A stretch of 64,000 nt of DNA, taken from the NCBI GenBank assembly GCA_022478985.1, contig JAKSZP010013636.1, forward strand, positions 1-64,000, given 5' to 3'. Of the stretch, positions 1 to 9,944 are shown one piece after another (the stretch's first letter is position 1; every line of letters starts with the position of its first letter). A program made the position numbers and the translations under genes. Below the pieces are notes generated by a model. It saw only the letters and a program-made list of their open reading frames with translations, did no database searches and was not told where the DNA came from. This stretch comes from Massospora cicadina (taxonomy: Eukaryota; Entomophthoromycota; Entomophthoromycetes; Entomophthorales; Entomophthoraceae).

Positions 1-510
1 AAATTTAATGGGTTTAACCCCAAAAGCAAGGGGGTTGGGATATAGAAGGAGCTGCAGCAGTGGTGGCCTCAACCCACTGGGATACCTCCTGCAGGACCCC
101 CCATAAAATTTAATTTTCGACCCCAAAAGGGCCCTGCCTACTATTTAAACCCGGGCTAGGACACCAAAACTCACACATATAAGCCCGCTGTGGGTTCCTT
201 TTTGGGTAAAAATTTTAAACCAAAGGTCCCCTGAACATTTTGCCGGAACATGCTCAGCTGTAACCCTCCCTGTTCCCCCCCCCCCCCCCCCTTTTTGGTC
301 AGCTTTTTCCCTGAACCCCTTTTGGCCCAAAATTTTTCCCTGGGTTTTTCCGGTTTTGACCCATTTTCCGGGAAAAAGAAGGAAACTTTGGCCAAACTTT
401 TTTTTAGCAGATGAGGGGCCCCCCAAAGGACCCTAAAATTTCCCCAAAGAAATTTCACAGCGGGAAAGGCCCCACCTCCTTTTTTTGGCCCCTCCCTAAA
501 ATCCCCTGCC
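1..510. other. Homopolymer-swollen low-complexity stretch
   Basis: No gene is recognisable here. Almost every run of a base is doubled or longer, including a run of 17 C at 275-291 and many T, A and G runs of 4 to 8. The short open frames on the minus strand are rich in Lys, Gly and Phe because of these runs. The segment leads directly into Gypsy-A integrase at about 510, so it may be earlier pol sequence distorted by homopolymer errors or slippage. Confidence 0.5.
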
Positions 511-1260
511 TCTCATCTATTACTGTGGTGGAGACCGCAAATTTATTTTTCAACCATGTCTTCGTCATGTCTGGTCTCTCCAAGGAGATAGTGACTGACA
601 GGGGACCCTCAGTTCACGGCCCAATTCTGGGAAGAGTTGTTGAACCTCCTTCACATCAAGCCCTGTAGATCCACTGCCTACCACCCCCAGTCTGATGGGC
701 AGACCAAGCGGGTGAACCAGGTACTGGAGCAGTACTTGCGCTGCTATACGACGTCCTCGCAAGACACCTAGGCCATGGACCTACCCTTAGCACAGTTCAC
801 TTACAACAACCCCCGCATGATTCAACCAGTTTCTCTCCCTTTGAGGCCACTCTGGGGTATAGCCCCTCTTTCCAGATTGGTCCCCTACTCTCCTCAGCAA
901 TTCCCACTGCCATGGATTGTGTAAGCTCTCTCTGTGAGATGCATAACCTGTTCAAAAATACTTGAAAAAGTCCATTGAGGAATATAAGATGTTCACTGAT
1001 TGGAAGCATCTTCTGGGGCATGAGATCATTGTTGGTTCCCTCATCATTTTAGATACCTGATTATTTCCCCTGAAAGCCCCCACCCACAAGCTTGCAGCCA
1101 AATGCTCAGGACCCTTTAAGGTCAAGAAGGACTTAGGCAATGGAGCCTACCTCCTGAGACTGCCAATGCACTGGAAGCAGCACAATGTCTTCCACACCTC
1201 CCTCCTAACCCCCTTTAAGGGTGAAAGGCCAACATTCACTGAGACAATCATCATCGGGGA
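511..1260 (+). pseudogene. Gypsy-A (chromovirus) integrase remnant
   Basis: This is the 3' half of a Ty3/gypsy integrase, the enzyme that joins retrotransposon cDNA to the host chromosome. Read across frames it shows the core around the second catalytic Asp (IVTDRGP, about 588-610), then a run matching the family's [16 protein letters not shown] block (about 665-720), then LEQYLRCY and LPLAQFTYNN. The family Glu in GQTERVNQ is AAG (Lys) at 706-708, so the catalytic triad is lost. A stop interrupts LHIKP..RSTAYHP near 667, TAG replaces the Trp expected before AMDLPLAQ near 769, and frameshifts follow. The GPFKV..LGNGAYLLRLP segment near 1,110-1,170 is the usual post-core region. Chromovirus assignment is firm; the copy is dead. 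Confidence 0.8.
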
Positions 1261-1269
1261 ATCCCAGAA

Positions 1270-1372
1270 AGCGGAGGTGTAGGCCATTTTAACTTCCTAA
1301 ATGTCCCTACGATCCATTCAGTATTTGGTTGTTTGGAAAGGTTACCACTCATATGAGAGCAGCTAGTGAACG
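1270..1372 (+). pseudogene. Gypsy-A chromodomain remnant
   Basis: Directly downstream of the integrase, one frame reads AILTS, a stop, then SLRSIQYLVVWKGYHSYESS. The YLVVWKGY core and the following E-S-S are diagnostic of the C-terminal chromodomain of chromoviruses, which directs integration by binding modified histones. The expected Trp-Glu after E-S-S is replaced by TAG TGA at 1366-1371, and another TAG lies just upstream near 1279. About 30 residues are recognisable, somewhat shorter than a complete chromodomain of about 50. Confidence 0.75.
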
Positions 1373-1926
1373 CATGCAATTGCACAAACTGCAAAGACCT
1401 GATAGAGAGATTCCACGTCTCCTACCTGACAGCCCCCCGCCTCCCCAGAAGATTGTGGCCATTCTGGCCATAAAGTTACCAGAGCACCACAAGAACTATG
1501 CTTTGGTCCATGCCCCCGGGGATGGAATTGCCCCTGTCAAAAATGGAAAGGGTAGTGTAAGTCCTGGGGACCAGCCCTTGACTGGATAGGGATCATCACC
1601 CCTTCCAGATTAAAAGGGGCCCCAAGGCTCCAGTGGACCCTCTGTCACAGCTGGGCGACCTAGCCCATGTGATAGATGAGCGCTGGGTGACTGCTTTTCC
1701 ACCCAAAATATTTCATACCCACCTCTTCCCCCTCTTCAACCCTGGTATTTTTGATAAAAGTGGTCTGCAGGGATATTGCACACATCAGGGGGCATGGAGA
1801 GGCCACTGGGACCACCCACTCCCCAGACAAACCATATCCAGACTTTGGGAAAATGGCATTTCCCAACATCAGAACACGCCGGCAGTTTCCAGACTGGGGG
1901 AGCTAGTCCGGTCTGGCATGCTTTGA
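1373..1926 (+). other. Gypsy-A 3' tail region, unassigned
   Basis: This region follows the chromodomain and keeps short open frames, the longest about 97 codons from 1633, but I recognise no domain. It contains the peptide GDLAHVIDERWVTAFP (about 1647-1695), whose DNA core TAGATGAGCGCTGGGT recurs at about 35,502 inside the insert in LINE-B2. It could be a pol tail, a second ORF of the element or unrelated sequence. Confidence 0.3.
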
Positions 1927-2279
1927 AAATCAGATCAGGATACAGCTTGGATCATGAAACCAGGCCTGATAACTCGGATCATCTGCCCCAATGCTCCAAA
2001 ACGGATCCAGGGAGTTTGGATCGCACAAGTAGTCTAATTGAGGGATTGGCTTAAATTTCAAAGGATCAGATCCAAGGATCCCTGCCTCCCAGGACGAATC
2101 CAGACCACCCAAGCCATGAAAACAGGCCGTCTTGGGTCACCAGGACCCGGATCAGTAGTATTGGCTTGGTTTGGCACCAAGAATCTGAGAGTATATGCAA
2201 AAATTTTCTAGACTTTTGCCAAAATTGGGAGCAGCTTTCTACCCCCCCTCCGAGCCAGCCAACCAAACCACTTCACCAA

Positions 2280-2469
2280 CCCCCAAATGACCAATCCCTC
2301 AACACCTCCCCTCATGCTTTCAGCCCAGTTTAAAAGGCAACTGCACCAGCTGGGGGTAGTTGTCAGTTCACCATTTTTTACAACGAATAAAAATTGAATA
2401 CCCCACCCAGCTTGCTGCAGCCTCTGTCTGCCTCTTTAATTTTCAAGAGTTCTGCCAATCAATCTGACA
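2280..2469 (+). promoter_or_regulatory. LTR-like 3' end of Gypsy-A
   Basis: The segment has the order expected at the end of an LTR: a TATA-like TTTAAAAGG (2329-2337), a polyadenylation-like AATAAAAATTG (2386-2396), a pyrimidine-rich stretch and an ending in TGACA (2465-2469). It lies downstream of the Gypsy-A integrase and chromodomain on the same strand. I could not find the matching TG start or a second copy, so the boundaries are inferred. Confidence 0.35.
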
Positions 2470-3170
2470 AAGAATGCTGTTGCCCAAAACCTCCTACCAA
2501 TGTTCTCTGACTGGGTTATTCATCGCTTGATCCTGCCACATGGCAGCAAATTGTAAATGCAATAATCTGCCTCACCCCCAACGACAAACCAACTGCTTTA
2601 TTCATTTTTATGCATCCATTTAACAGAGACCCTTCCGTCCATACAATTGCCATTTCCTCTGAAACTACTCCCTGGCTAGAGCAGCAACTGGGCGCCCCCA
2701 CCCCACCACTTGTGGACTTGGCTTCCATAGCCGCCTCAGCCGCCATTGGCTCAGTCCACCAGCGGGACCTAGAGTGCCCCCTCCAGGGGAAGCTTAGTCC
2801 CAGCCCCTCTCATGGGTCTTGCCATACCTCCGCTCACATTTTTGATCACATGGTGGCTTCTGAGCTGTCCCTCGCTGGTGCACAAGCCCCCTATCTGAAT
2901 CCAAAGGCCAGCAACCACAAACCCTGGAGGAGTCGTCATCCTCCCTGCCTCTCCCACTCTTGGGGTTGCCCCCGCAAGACTTGCGGTTGCCCCTAATGCA
3001 ACCATCTGGTTTGCCTTGGGGGCCTTTAGTACGTTACTTAACTTTTACTTTCCTCACATCTCCCATAGAACCCCACTTTTATTAGTCACTCAGACCGCTA
3101 TGCCCTTGGCATTCTGGGGCCTCCACTGGGTGCTTGCACACCCCAACTGGGAGCCCAGTCTAGTTCTTCT
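2470..3170. other. Unassigned segment between Gypsy-A and Gypsy-B
   Basis: A 128-codon open frame (2610-2996, plus strand) is rich in Pro, Ser and His and matches no family I know. A second frame (3016-3282) runs into the Gypsy-B pol frame. The 5' part may be the flank into which one of the elements inserted. There is no splice, promoter or domain evidence for a host gene. Confidence 0.25.
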
Positions 3171-3174
3171 TAGC

Positions 3175-4408
3175 CATATCCGTGACAGGTTATTACTGTT
3201 ACCAATGGTCCAGATGGTATACCAGCAGGCGGATGAGTTATTCCTGAGAATGGTCAACAGAGAAATTGGGAACAAGCCCTGAGAAATCAAAGGTGCGCTT
3301 TTGAAAAGCAATGGAAAACACTAAGACTATGAATGGACAAGTGTTTAAGATGATTAATGGGAAGCAGTTACTATTCTCAAAGCCTTTGGAAAGAGCAGCT
3401 ATCATTCAAGCTGCTCATAAGGTTGTTCACATGGAAGCCTGAGAAAAACAACTGACCATATTTTCCAGTACTACTGGGATTCAATCAGCTATGATGTCAC
3501 TGACTATCTAGCTTGTTGTGTGGAGTGCCAGCTTCACAAGCCACATAAGAATAAAATTGGATACCGACTGGTCTACCCTGGATTTGCCTGGCATACGGTG
3601 TCCATTGATGTTATGGGACAGCTGATGATGAGCACAGGGGGATTCAAGCACATATTAGTTTCTATTGACCATCTGATGAGATGGGTCAAGACAAAGGCCC
3701 TGGCTTAAGTAGACGCTACCAGCACTTTAAAGTTCATCCTGGATCAAGTAGTATACTAACATGGATGCCAGCAGGTCCTGCTTAGCAATAATGGGACAAA
3801 CTTCCTGTCTCATGCGATCCCATGACTGAATGAGATAATGGGGATCAGAGGAGCCATGTCTGTAACTTACTGTCTGGAGATGAACAGAATGGTAGAACGA
3901 GTGAATGGAACGCTGACCATGATGCTGAGGAAGTTGATCACATGAAGAACTTCCACATGGAAAATGTACCTGAGTTTGGTGACGTTTACCTACTTATTAG
4001 TCATTATACAGCGATGGGAAAAATGCCATTTGAGTTGCTATATGGGAGTAAGGCCGCATTGCCAACAATTTTATAATCGGTGGTGGAACCAACGTTGGGG
4101 ATGAGTGCTGAACAGTGCTTAAAATGACTGATGAATACCCTGATGAAAATGCAATCACAAGCATTTGATACTATGTTGAAGAAAAGGATTGAGTTAAATG
4201 ATGGAAAATAAGAACTGACCAGCATTAGTAGAATATCAAATAGGCGAAAGAGTTGCCTATTGCAATACACATGGTTTTGGGAGAAAAAACAAACTGGATG
4301 CATTGTGGTCAGGTCCATTTGAGATTATTGCCAAGATGGCAACTGACACCTACTCCATCAAAAAATCTTTCGGATGAAAGAGTTTTAAAATTGAGTCCAT
4401 GCTAAGTA
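3175..4408 (+). pseudogene. Gypsy-B fragment: integrase, same family as Gypsy-C
   Basis: The fragment begins in the linker between RNase H and integrase (ADELFLRMV) and covers the integrase. The zinc-binding region is visible (HGSLRK then CCVECQLHKPHKN, about 3430-3550), followed by the first catalytic Asp in HTVSIDVMG (about 3590-3615). The second Asp motif reads LLSNNGTNF near 3780-3803, where Gypsy-C has NDNGTNF, so that Asp is lost. The Glu motif RMVERVNGTL (about 3887-3916) is kept. Stops at about 3706, 3760 and 3943 break the frame. Residue by residue it parallels the Gypsy-C integrase at 18.4-19.1 kb on the other strand. It stops at 4408, where LINE-A1 is inserted. Confidence 0.8.
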
Positions 4409-4422
4409 TTTGAAGCAATGGA
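4409..4422. repeat. LINE-A1 target-site duplication, left copy
   Basis: TTTGAAGCAATGGA here is repeated exactly at 9705-9718 on the other side of LINE-A1. A 14-bp perfect duplication is typical of target-primed reverse transcription by an endonuclease-type LINE. Confidence 0.9.
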
Positions 4423-4485
4423 ATTTTAAATTTTAAATTTATTGTGGGGAAGGCCGACCATGGGATGGACACTTCTGAATATGAC

Positions 4486-7400
4486 TCAGACGAGACAAAA
4501 CTTAGTACCAGGGGAGGCACCCCAGAGAAGCGATGCTATCTCTTGTTGCCAGCGGGAACGCCACTTATGGGAAGGGGAGGGAACGTGTGTAGGGGACGTA
4601 GCCACTATTGAGCACGTGTGGAGGAAGGGGTCTGATTTGATGAACCAGACTGGTAACCAGGAGGAGACCAGCTGTCGGCGACGCGGTGGGAGATATCCAA
4701 ACATCCACGCTTGAAAGTGATACACCAAATGCGACTGGAATCTGTGGACAGCTTCAGGGAGGGTGGGGATGGATCCAGCGATGGCATCCAAGACAATTGT
4801 GTGGATAGTCCACATGGCGATTGCAACCACCAGAGCACGAAGGGAGGGTGGGAGGGGGAGGCCATTGATGAAGCAAACATATCTCTTGACAGACTGAAGG
4901 GATGTGTTTGATCCTGGCCTAGCAGACGTTGGACTTCGCGCCATATTACTTTAGAGGTGGGGCACTTCTCCAAGCGGTGAAACAGCCTTCCATACTGGCC
5001 ACACACGACACAGGATGAGTGTAAAGCATTAGAGCGCTCAGCTGTACGATACACCCGCCTCAGGCAGCGCCACACATGGGATCGGACCTGAGGCTGCAAC
5101 AGAGGATGGTGTGCATATTTCCAGATAGTCTTTTGGGTCTCAGTGGAATAAGGGATGTCCATCATGTCCAGGTAGTCCACCCTGGATAGGACTTGGGGTC
5201 GAATGGGGATCACGCCATCATGGATGGGTAGCCCCTGTATCTCTTGTGTGAACTGAGGAGAGGGGTGGCCTCTTCGGGTTGTATGTCCACTAATACGAAT
5301 TCTCCACTCTGCGCTTCGCATGGAGAGTAGGATTCGTTTGTAGTGGGTTTTGGTCCCATGAGGACCTGTGGCTGATGTGTGTGATGCGAGGTATTTCATC
5401 AGGGAGTGGGGGTTTGATGGATTGTTGAGGCCCAAGGCTCAGGAGAACCTGGAGCGGGCCACGCGGGATCAGTGTTGGGATGGGAGTGTAGGAGCAGTGA
5501 CGGCTGCAATCCAGGTGCCCAGGATCTTGGCGGCATGGGCTTTGAAGTCAAGTAGGCCCATGCCACCATGATGATGAGGGCCAAACATGACCTCTAGCCG
5601 TACTGGTGGAGGGCGGCCTGACCAAATCCAACCTTGTAGCAAAGCATACAGGGATTTGAAGAAGCTTGGGGAGAAGGGGATGGCGTGGGCTCCGAACCAG
5701 ACTTTGGATAGGAGCATAGAGTTGGCAGGAACAACCCTGCCAGTGAGGGTAGTAGGGTGGGCTCTGAGAGAGGCGATTTGCTTCGTCACGTTGTCCAGTA
5801 TATGGCACTCCATTACTGCTAACGCGTATCCACCTGCCTCCAACCACACGCCCAGATGGAGTACCGGTCCTATGGTAGGTCGTGGCACAAAGGGGAGCAC
5901 CAGTGGAGCGGTGTGTTTTGAGTTAGTAAGGCGTGGACGTGGGCGAGCAGATGGGCCGGGTTGGGAACTACTTGCTGGAGCCCAGCAGTTCTGAAGCCGA
6001 CCAAGGAGGATGATTTCGGTTTTGGAGGCGTTCAGTGCCGCGTTACTTACCCGGGAATATTCCTGGATGAGGGCTTCAAGCGCGCGTGCATCTTTGTTAT
6101 TAGACACCCCCACCACACAATCATCTGCAAATACCATCATCTTGACTGGGGTTTGGCCTGGCACATGGACCCTAGTGAGTTGGGCATTCACATTTCGCAG
6201 TAGTGGGTCAAGGCTGAAGTTTTATAAGAGTGGGCTCAGGGGGTCCCCTTGTCGCAGGCCCCTTTGAGGACGGACTACTTCTGTTAGGAAACCTGGGCCG
6301 CGCACTGCCATTGTTGCAGATTCCATGAGCAGCATCACCCAGTTAATGAAGTGGGGAGGTAGGCAGAATTGTTGGAGGCAGGCCCTAAGGTATTCCCAGT
6401 TTACTCTATCATAGGCCTTTTGTTGGTCCAAGAATACAAGTGCCCCAGAGGCTGTGGACTGACACACATTAGCCACAGAGTGCACGTTATCCCAAATCGA
6501 CCTTCTGGGGATGAAACCGAATTGTTCTGGGGAGATGGTGGCAGATGCTACAGTCCCTAAATGGTTAGCCATGATTTTTGTTAAAATTTTGGTGTCTGTG
6601 TTTGTTAGAGAAATGGGGCGCCAGTTGGCTAAGTCTAGCCTATCCCCTTTCTTGAAGAGTGTGACCGTAAAGGCCTCATGTCCTCCTGGTAGGAGGCGCG
6701 TTTCCAACAGGCTTTGGTTGAGTGAGGCTAGCAGCAATGGGGATATATATTTAAAATATCTTTTGTAGAACTCATATGGAATGCCATCTGGGCCTGGGCA
6801 TTTTTGGTTTGACGCACCGCAAATGGTAGTCCATAATTTGTTCGGAGTAATTAAATTCATTATTTCTGGGTATCAGAAAATGGTGTGGATATGAGCTCTG
6901 TCGAGAAATTCTGCCATTTCAGCCGGCTGAATTGATCCAGCTTGGTATAAATCGGAGTAATATCTTTGCATTTCAATTGCCACTTCGGCCGGTGTGTCCA
7001 CAATAGAATTATCTGATCTTCACACCTGTGTGCAGGCCACGCTCTGGCGTGGTGCAAAATTTTTTTGAAGAAGTATGCGGTGCACTTGTCACCTTTAGTG
7101 ATGCATGTGGCCCTGTATTGGACACAAACATAATGTTTGTGTTGCCTTTCAAGTGCGTTGAGGTGGGCAGCTGCCTCGCCCACTTCTGGCCCCATGCAGG
7201 GCTATATCCTGAGGCTAGAATGTTGGACTCCAAGTGGGCCAATTCCACCAGTGTGCGCGATATAACCGCCGATGTGGCTCATGAGCATCTGGATGAGAGA
7301 TGGCAATAGTGGCAGATGGTGTCTTCTTTGAAAGTTGCCCATGTGGAAATGGGGTCCGTGCAAAACGGTGCAACAAATGATTTTGCCAAAGTTGCCTCTT

Positions 7401-8191
7401 CCACCCACATGGAAAATCCTGGCGACGCGAGCTCTGGGGGGCAGATTTTACACCAATGTGGGGCCTTTGCAACTGTGACGGGTAAGTGGTATGTTATTGA
7501 GACCAGTCGGTGGTCAGAGATTTCCATTTTTGTTGTTTTGTAGTGGGAGATGTGGGGTTGGAATTTCGCCGGTGCTAGAATAAGGTTGATGCGGGTCATG
7601 GACCTTAATTGGCCGTTGTGGACGTGGGGACGCGTCATGTTTTCGAGCAGTGGGGCATGTCATGGCAGCGCATCCATTAACCCAAGGGTGGCTTTTAGAA
7701 CGCGTAGTTCTACGTGACCCTGTGGGGCGTGGGGTGAGGGTGGCCACCAGTCCGTTGGTGAGGTTAGCCAACAGTTCATGTCGCCAATTAGGAAAGGGGG
7801 GGGGGGGGTAGCGGGAGGGATTTGACCGATGAGAAAAATTCCTGACGCTCATGTGCACCGTTTGGGGCGTAAATGTTGATGATTGTGTGTGCAATATTGG
7901 CCCATGAGAAGGTGACAACAAGCACTCGGCATTTAGGAATGTTTCTGAAGATGTAAATTTGAAAAAATAGTTTTTCCAAATTAGCACCCCACAGTGCTTC
8001 AACCAAAAGGATAGGGATGGTAGGAGCATTGTTTTCCAAGCTTCCTTGGAACCTCGTGGACAGTGGGACTCCTGGATGGCCAGGATATCCATGGGTAAAT
8101 TGTTTTGTAAAAAACTCAGTTTCCTAGACCGGGACAGGGAGGCCTTGAGTCCAGCGATATTCAGCATCCCTAGAGTGAAGGTTTCCCCCAT
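4486..8191 (-). pseudogene. LINE-A1 ORF2: endonuclease, reverse transcriptase, zinc finger
   Basis: ORF2 encodes the nicking and cDNA-making enzyme of the LINE. From the ATG at 8189-8191 the APE-type endonuclease opens with LGMLNIAGLK and IQESHC, continues with NIYAPNG in a shifted frame near 7870, and ends with ISDHRLV near 7515-7530. The reverse transcriptase (about 5470-6860) shows CPGPDGIPYEFYK, RPISLTNTDTKI, FLDQQKAYDRVNW, RGLRQGDPLSPLL and the catalytic FADD at 6120-6131, which is intact. A finger C-X2-C-X7-H-X4-C (about 4975-5030) follows. Frameshifts occur near 7800 (a run of 13 G), 6870, 6220, 5470 and 4940. The start was chosen because the same ATG context recurs in LINE-A2. Confidence 0.85.
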
Positions 8192-8197
8192 TGCACC

Positions 8198-9609
8198 TTA
8201 GGTGTGAGGGGGTGGGCCCCTGGGCCCACCAGCCTCTTCCAGGTCCCCACGGGCTTTCACAGCAGCGTGGGTATTAGCAGCAACGCTATCAGGGTTTTTG
8301 TTAATTTTTGTGGAAAAAGTCGCGATGGCTTTGGCCTTTGCTTTTTGTTTTCCCAACGTCGGACGAATTTTTTGCGGTGCGGATAAGTTTGGTGCACCGT
8401 CGAGTGGGGCAAAAAAAATTTTCAGTTGGGATAGGTCCCAAGTCAGTTTCAACTGGGGCTTGGGTGCAGCGATTGGGTGTGATCGAATCTCCCATCGGAT
8501 CCTCAGATTGAGTGGCCCGTTCAGCATGGGCCTCCCAATCTGATTGGGTGATGGATTCCTGAGTTGCTTCCGCTGTGAAGGTCTCCATGTCCTCCTGGCG
8601 TTGTGAGTGTGGGATGGTGGTGGTGGCCTTGGCCGCTTCCTTGGCCGCGGTCCTATGGGCCTGCTTGGCCTTCTTCTGCTCCTGCGGGGAGATGGGCTTT
8701 ACCAATAGGTAGCAGCCTAGTGCTCCCCACGGGAAAGCCTCCTTGGTGCTTGTGGTTGGTTCGTAGTGCGCCTCTCCGCTGGCCATGGCCGCCGAGGGGT
8801 GCTCTTGGAATGTGACGCCCTCTTTGATGGGGCATGCGTGCGCCTTATGGCCAAACGCGTCACAGTGGGTGCAAATGGGGGCGCGCTGTCCACAGTTACC
8901 CGGAATGGGTGGGTGGTGTGCCCTGCGATGTCAATAAAGGTGGAGTGCGGGATCTGGGTTAGGTCCTTCACGATCTCCTCAGTTGGGGTCAGAACTGCGA
9001 TGGCTTTGCCAGTGCACAGGTGTGGCATCAGCATGAAGCGTTGCATTTTAAAAGATTGTATTTCGCCATATATGGCGAGACCATCTTTCAGGTCTTGTTC
9101 CAAATTGTAACGTTCTACTGTAGTAGGCAAAAAGTCAAACGTGAGGAAAATTTGGTTTAGTTTGTCCATCTGGTGCGTTTAGTTTTGATGACCCGTTGCC
9201 CATTGGGGAGGTCAACCACTATGCGCACCGCTGCAGCCTCGTCTGCTGCTATTTTGCTTTCAAAACCTAGGTCCAGCCATCCGCATGACATGGAGTGAGG
9301 TGCAACATACACCGCGGTCAGGAACATTTTGTGTACATCTTCACAAAATTTTTCCCATAGGGCCGTTTTTTGGATGTCCAGATACACACAGACTCTGAAT
9401 TCCACCGACAAAAGTGGCTGGGAATGTGGCGTGTTGATGTACTGGTTGCATCGTGCTTGCCACACGAGTTTCTCTGGGGAAATTGTGACCGCCGGTTTTT
9501 TTAGATTTTTTTCTATTCTGCTGGATTCTCTGGGGCGTTTTTGAATGTTAGAGGCCGCGGGCCTTCCGCCTGCTCCTCTTGCCTTGCTTGCCCAACTGCT
9601 CCCAGACAT
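8198..9609 (-). pseudogene. LINE-A1 ORF1: CCHC nucleic-acid-binding protein
   Basis: ORF1 starts at the ATG at 9607-9609 and ends in the TAA just before ORF2. Its product would package the element RNA. The N-terminus is basic (KRPRESSRIEKNLKKP). A globular middle includes FLTFDFLPTTVERYNLEQDL, and a zinc knuckle CTHCDAFGHKAHAC (C-X2-C-X4-H-X4-C, about 8832-8874) follows. The C-terminal part is polar and Lys/Gln/Glu-rich (QEQKKAKQAH). Frame changes near 9165, 8880 and 8320 split it into several open pieces. The order of a folded core followed by one CCHC knuckle resembles ORF1 proteins of plant and fungal L1-type elements; exact homology is inferred. Confidence 0.75.
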
Positions 9610-9704
9610 GGGCGCAGACTAATCCCCTCTATGAGATTATCAAACTAGATTTAGTCTTGAATTGAATGGGTTGCAAAAGTGTTTGCAATGAAAAAAAAAG
9701 TTTT
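9610..9704 (-). other. LINE-A1 5' UTR
   Basis: About 95 bases lie between the upstream target duplication and the ORF1 ATG. The element starts in a T-rich run (AACTTTTTTTTTC on the minus strand), and the same leader opens LINE-A2 at 9851. The agreement of two copies on this start indicates it is the true 5' end rather than a truncation. It would hold the internal promoter if the family is built like other LINEs. Confidence 0.6.
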
Positions 9705-9718
9705 TTTGAAGCAATGGA
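9705..9718. repeat. LINE-A1 target-site duplication, right copy
   Basis: Exact second copy of TTTGAAGCAATGGA (first at 4409-4422), marking the 5' end of LINE-A1. Confidence 0.9.
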
Positions 9719-9850
9719 TTAATAAGAAAAAACAAAAGAGTTCCTGAAGGACCAATCAACCATTAAGTTGGTCATGTCCTGATTATTGAGTCAAGTAAAA
9801 AAAGGACCTCTTTTTTATAAAAAACTACATACTTTATTTTAGAAATAAGA
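9719..9850. other. Spacer between the two LINE-A copies, probable Gypsy-B continuation
   Basis: These 132 bases separate the two head-to-head LINEs. Joined to 4408 across the LINE-A1 insertion, the frame continues as a short Lys-rich tail, so the segment is probably the 3' end of Gypsy-B pol. The last part, ATTTTAGAAATAAG (about 9837-9850), may be a degraded target duplication of LINE-A2, since ATTTTAAGGGAAAGTAAG occurs at 15,130-15,147. Confidence 0.45.
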
Positions 9851-9944
9851 AACTTTTCTCTCTCGTTGCAATCACTTTTGCAGCTTATTCAATTCAAGTC
9901 TGACTTTAGTTTGATAATCTCTCAGAGGAGATTAGTTTGCGCCT

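Larger units (their letters stand above)
4423..9704 (-). mobile_element. LINE-A1, full-length L1/Tx1-like non-LTR retrotransposon
   Basis: This 5.3-kb element on the minus strand has a 5' UTR (about 9610-9704), ORF1 with a CCHC knuckle, ORF2 with endonuclease, reverse transcriptase and a C-terminal Cys-His finger, and a 3' UTR ending in an AT-rich tail (4423-4445). It is flanked by a perfect 14-bp duplication and sits inside Gypsy-B, whose sequence stops at 4408 and apparently resumes at 9719. ORF1 ends only a few bases before the ORF2 ATG, as in other two-ORF LINEs. Several frameshifts make it inactive, although catalytic residues survive. Clade assignment rests on domain order and RT motifs by eye. 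Confidence 0.88.

Noticed and set aside
2610..2996. 128-codon frame as a possible host gene
   Set aside because: No domain, no conserved motif, and biased Pro/Ser/His composition; it is reported only as an unassigned segment.
3720..3960. Use of an alternative genetic code, because TGA and TAG often replace conserved residues
   Set aside because: The stops sit at different conserved residues (Arg, Trp, Cys, Gln) and at positions that are sense codons in sister copies, and frameshifts accompany them. Mutation decay explains this better.
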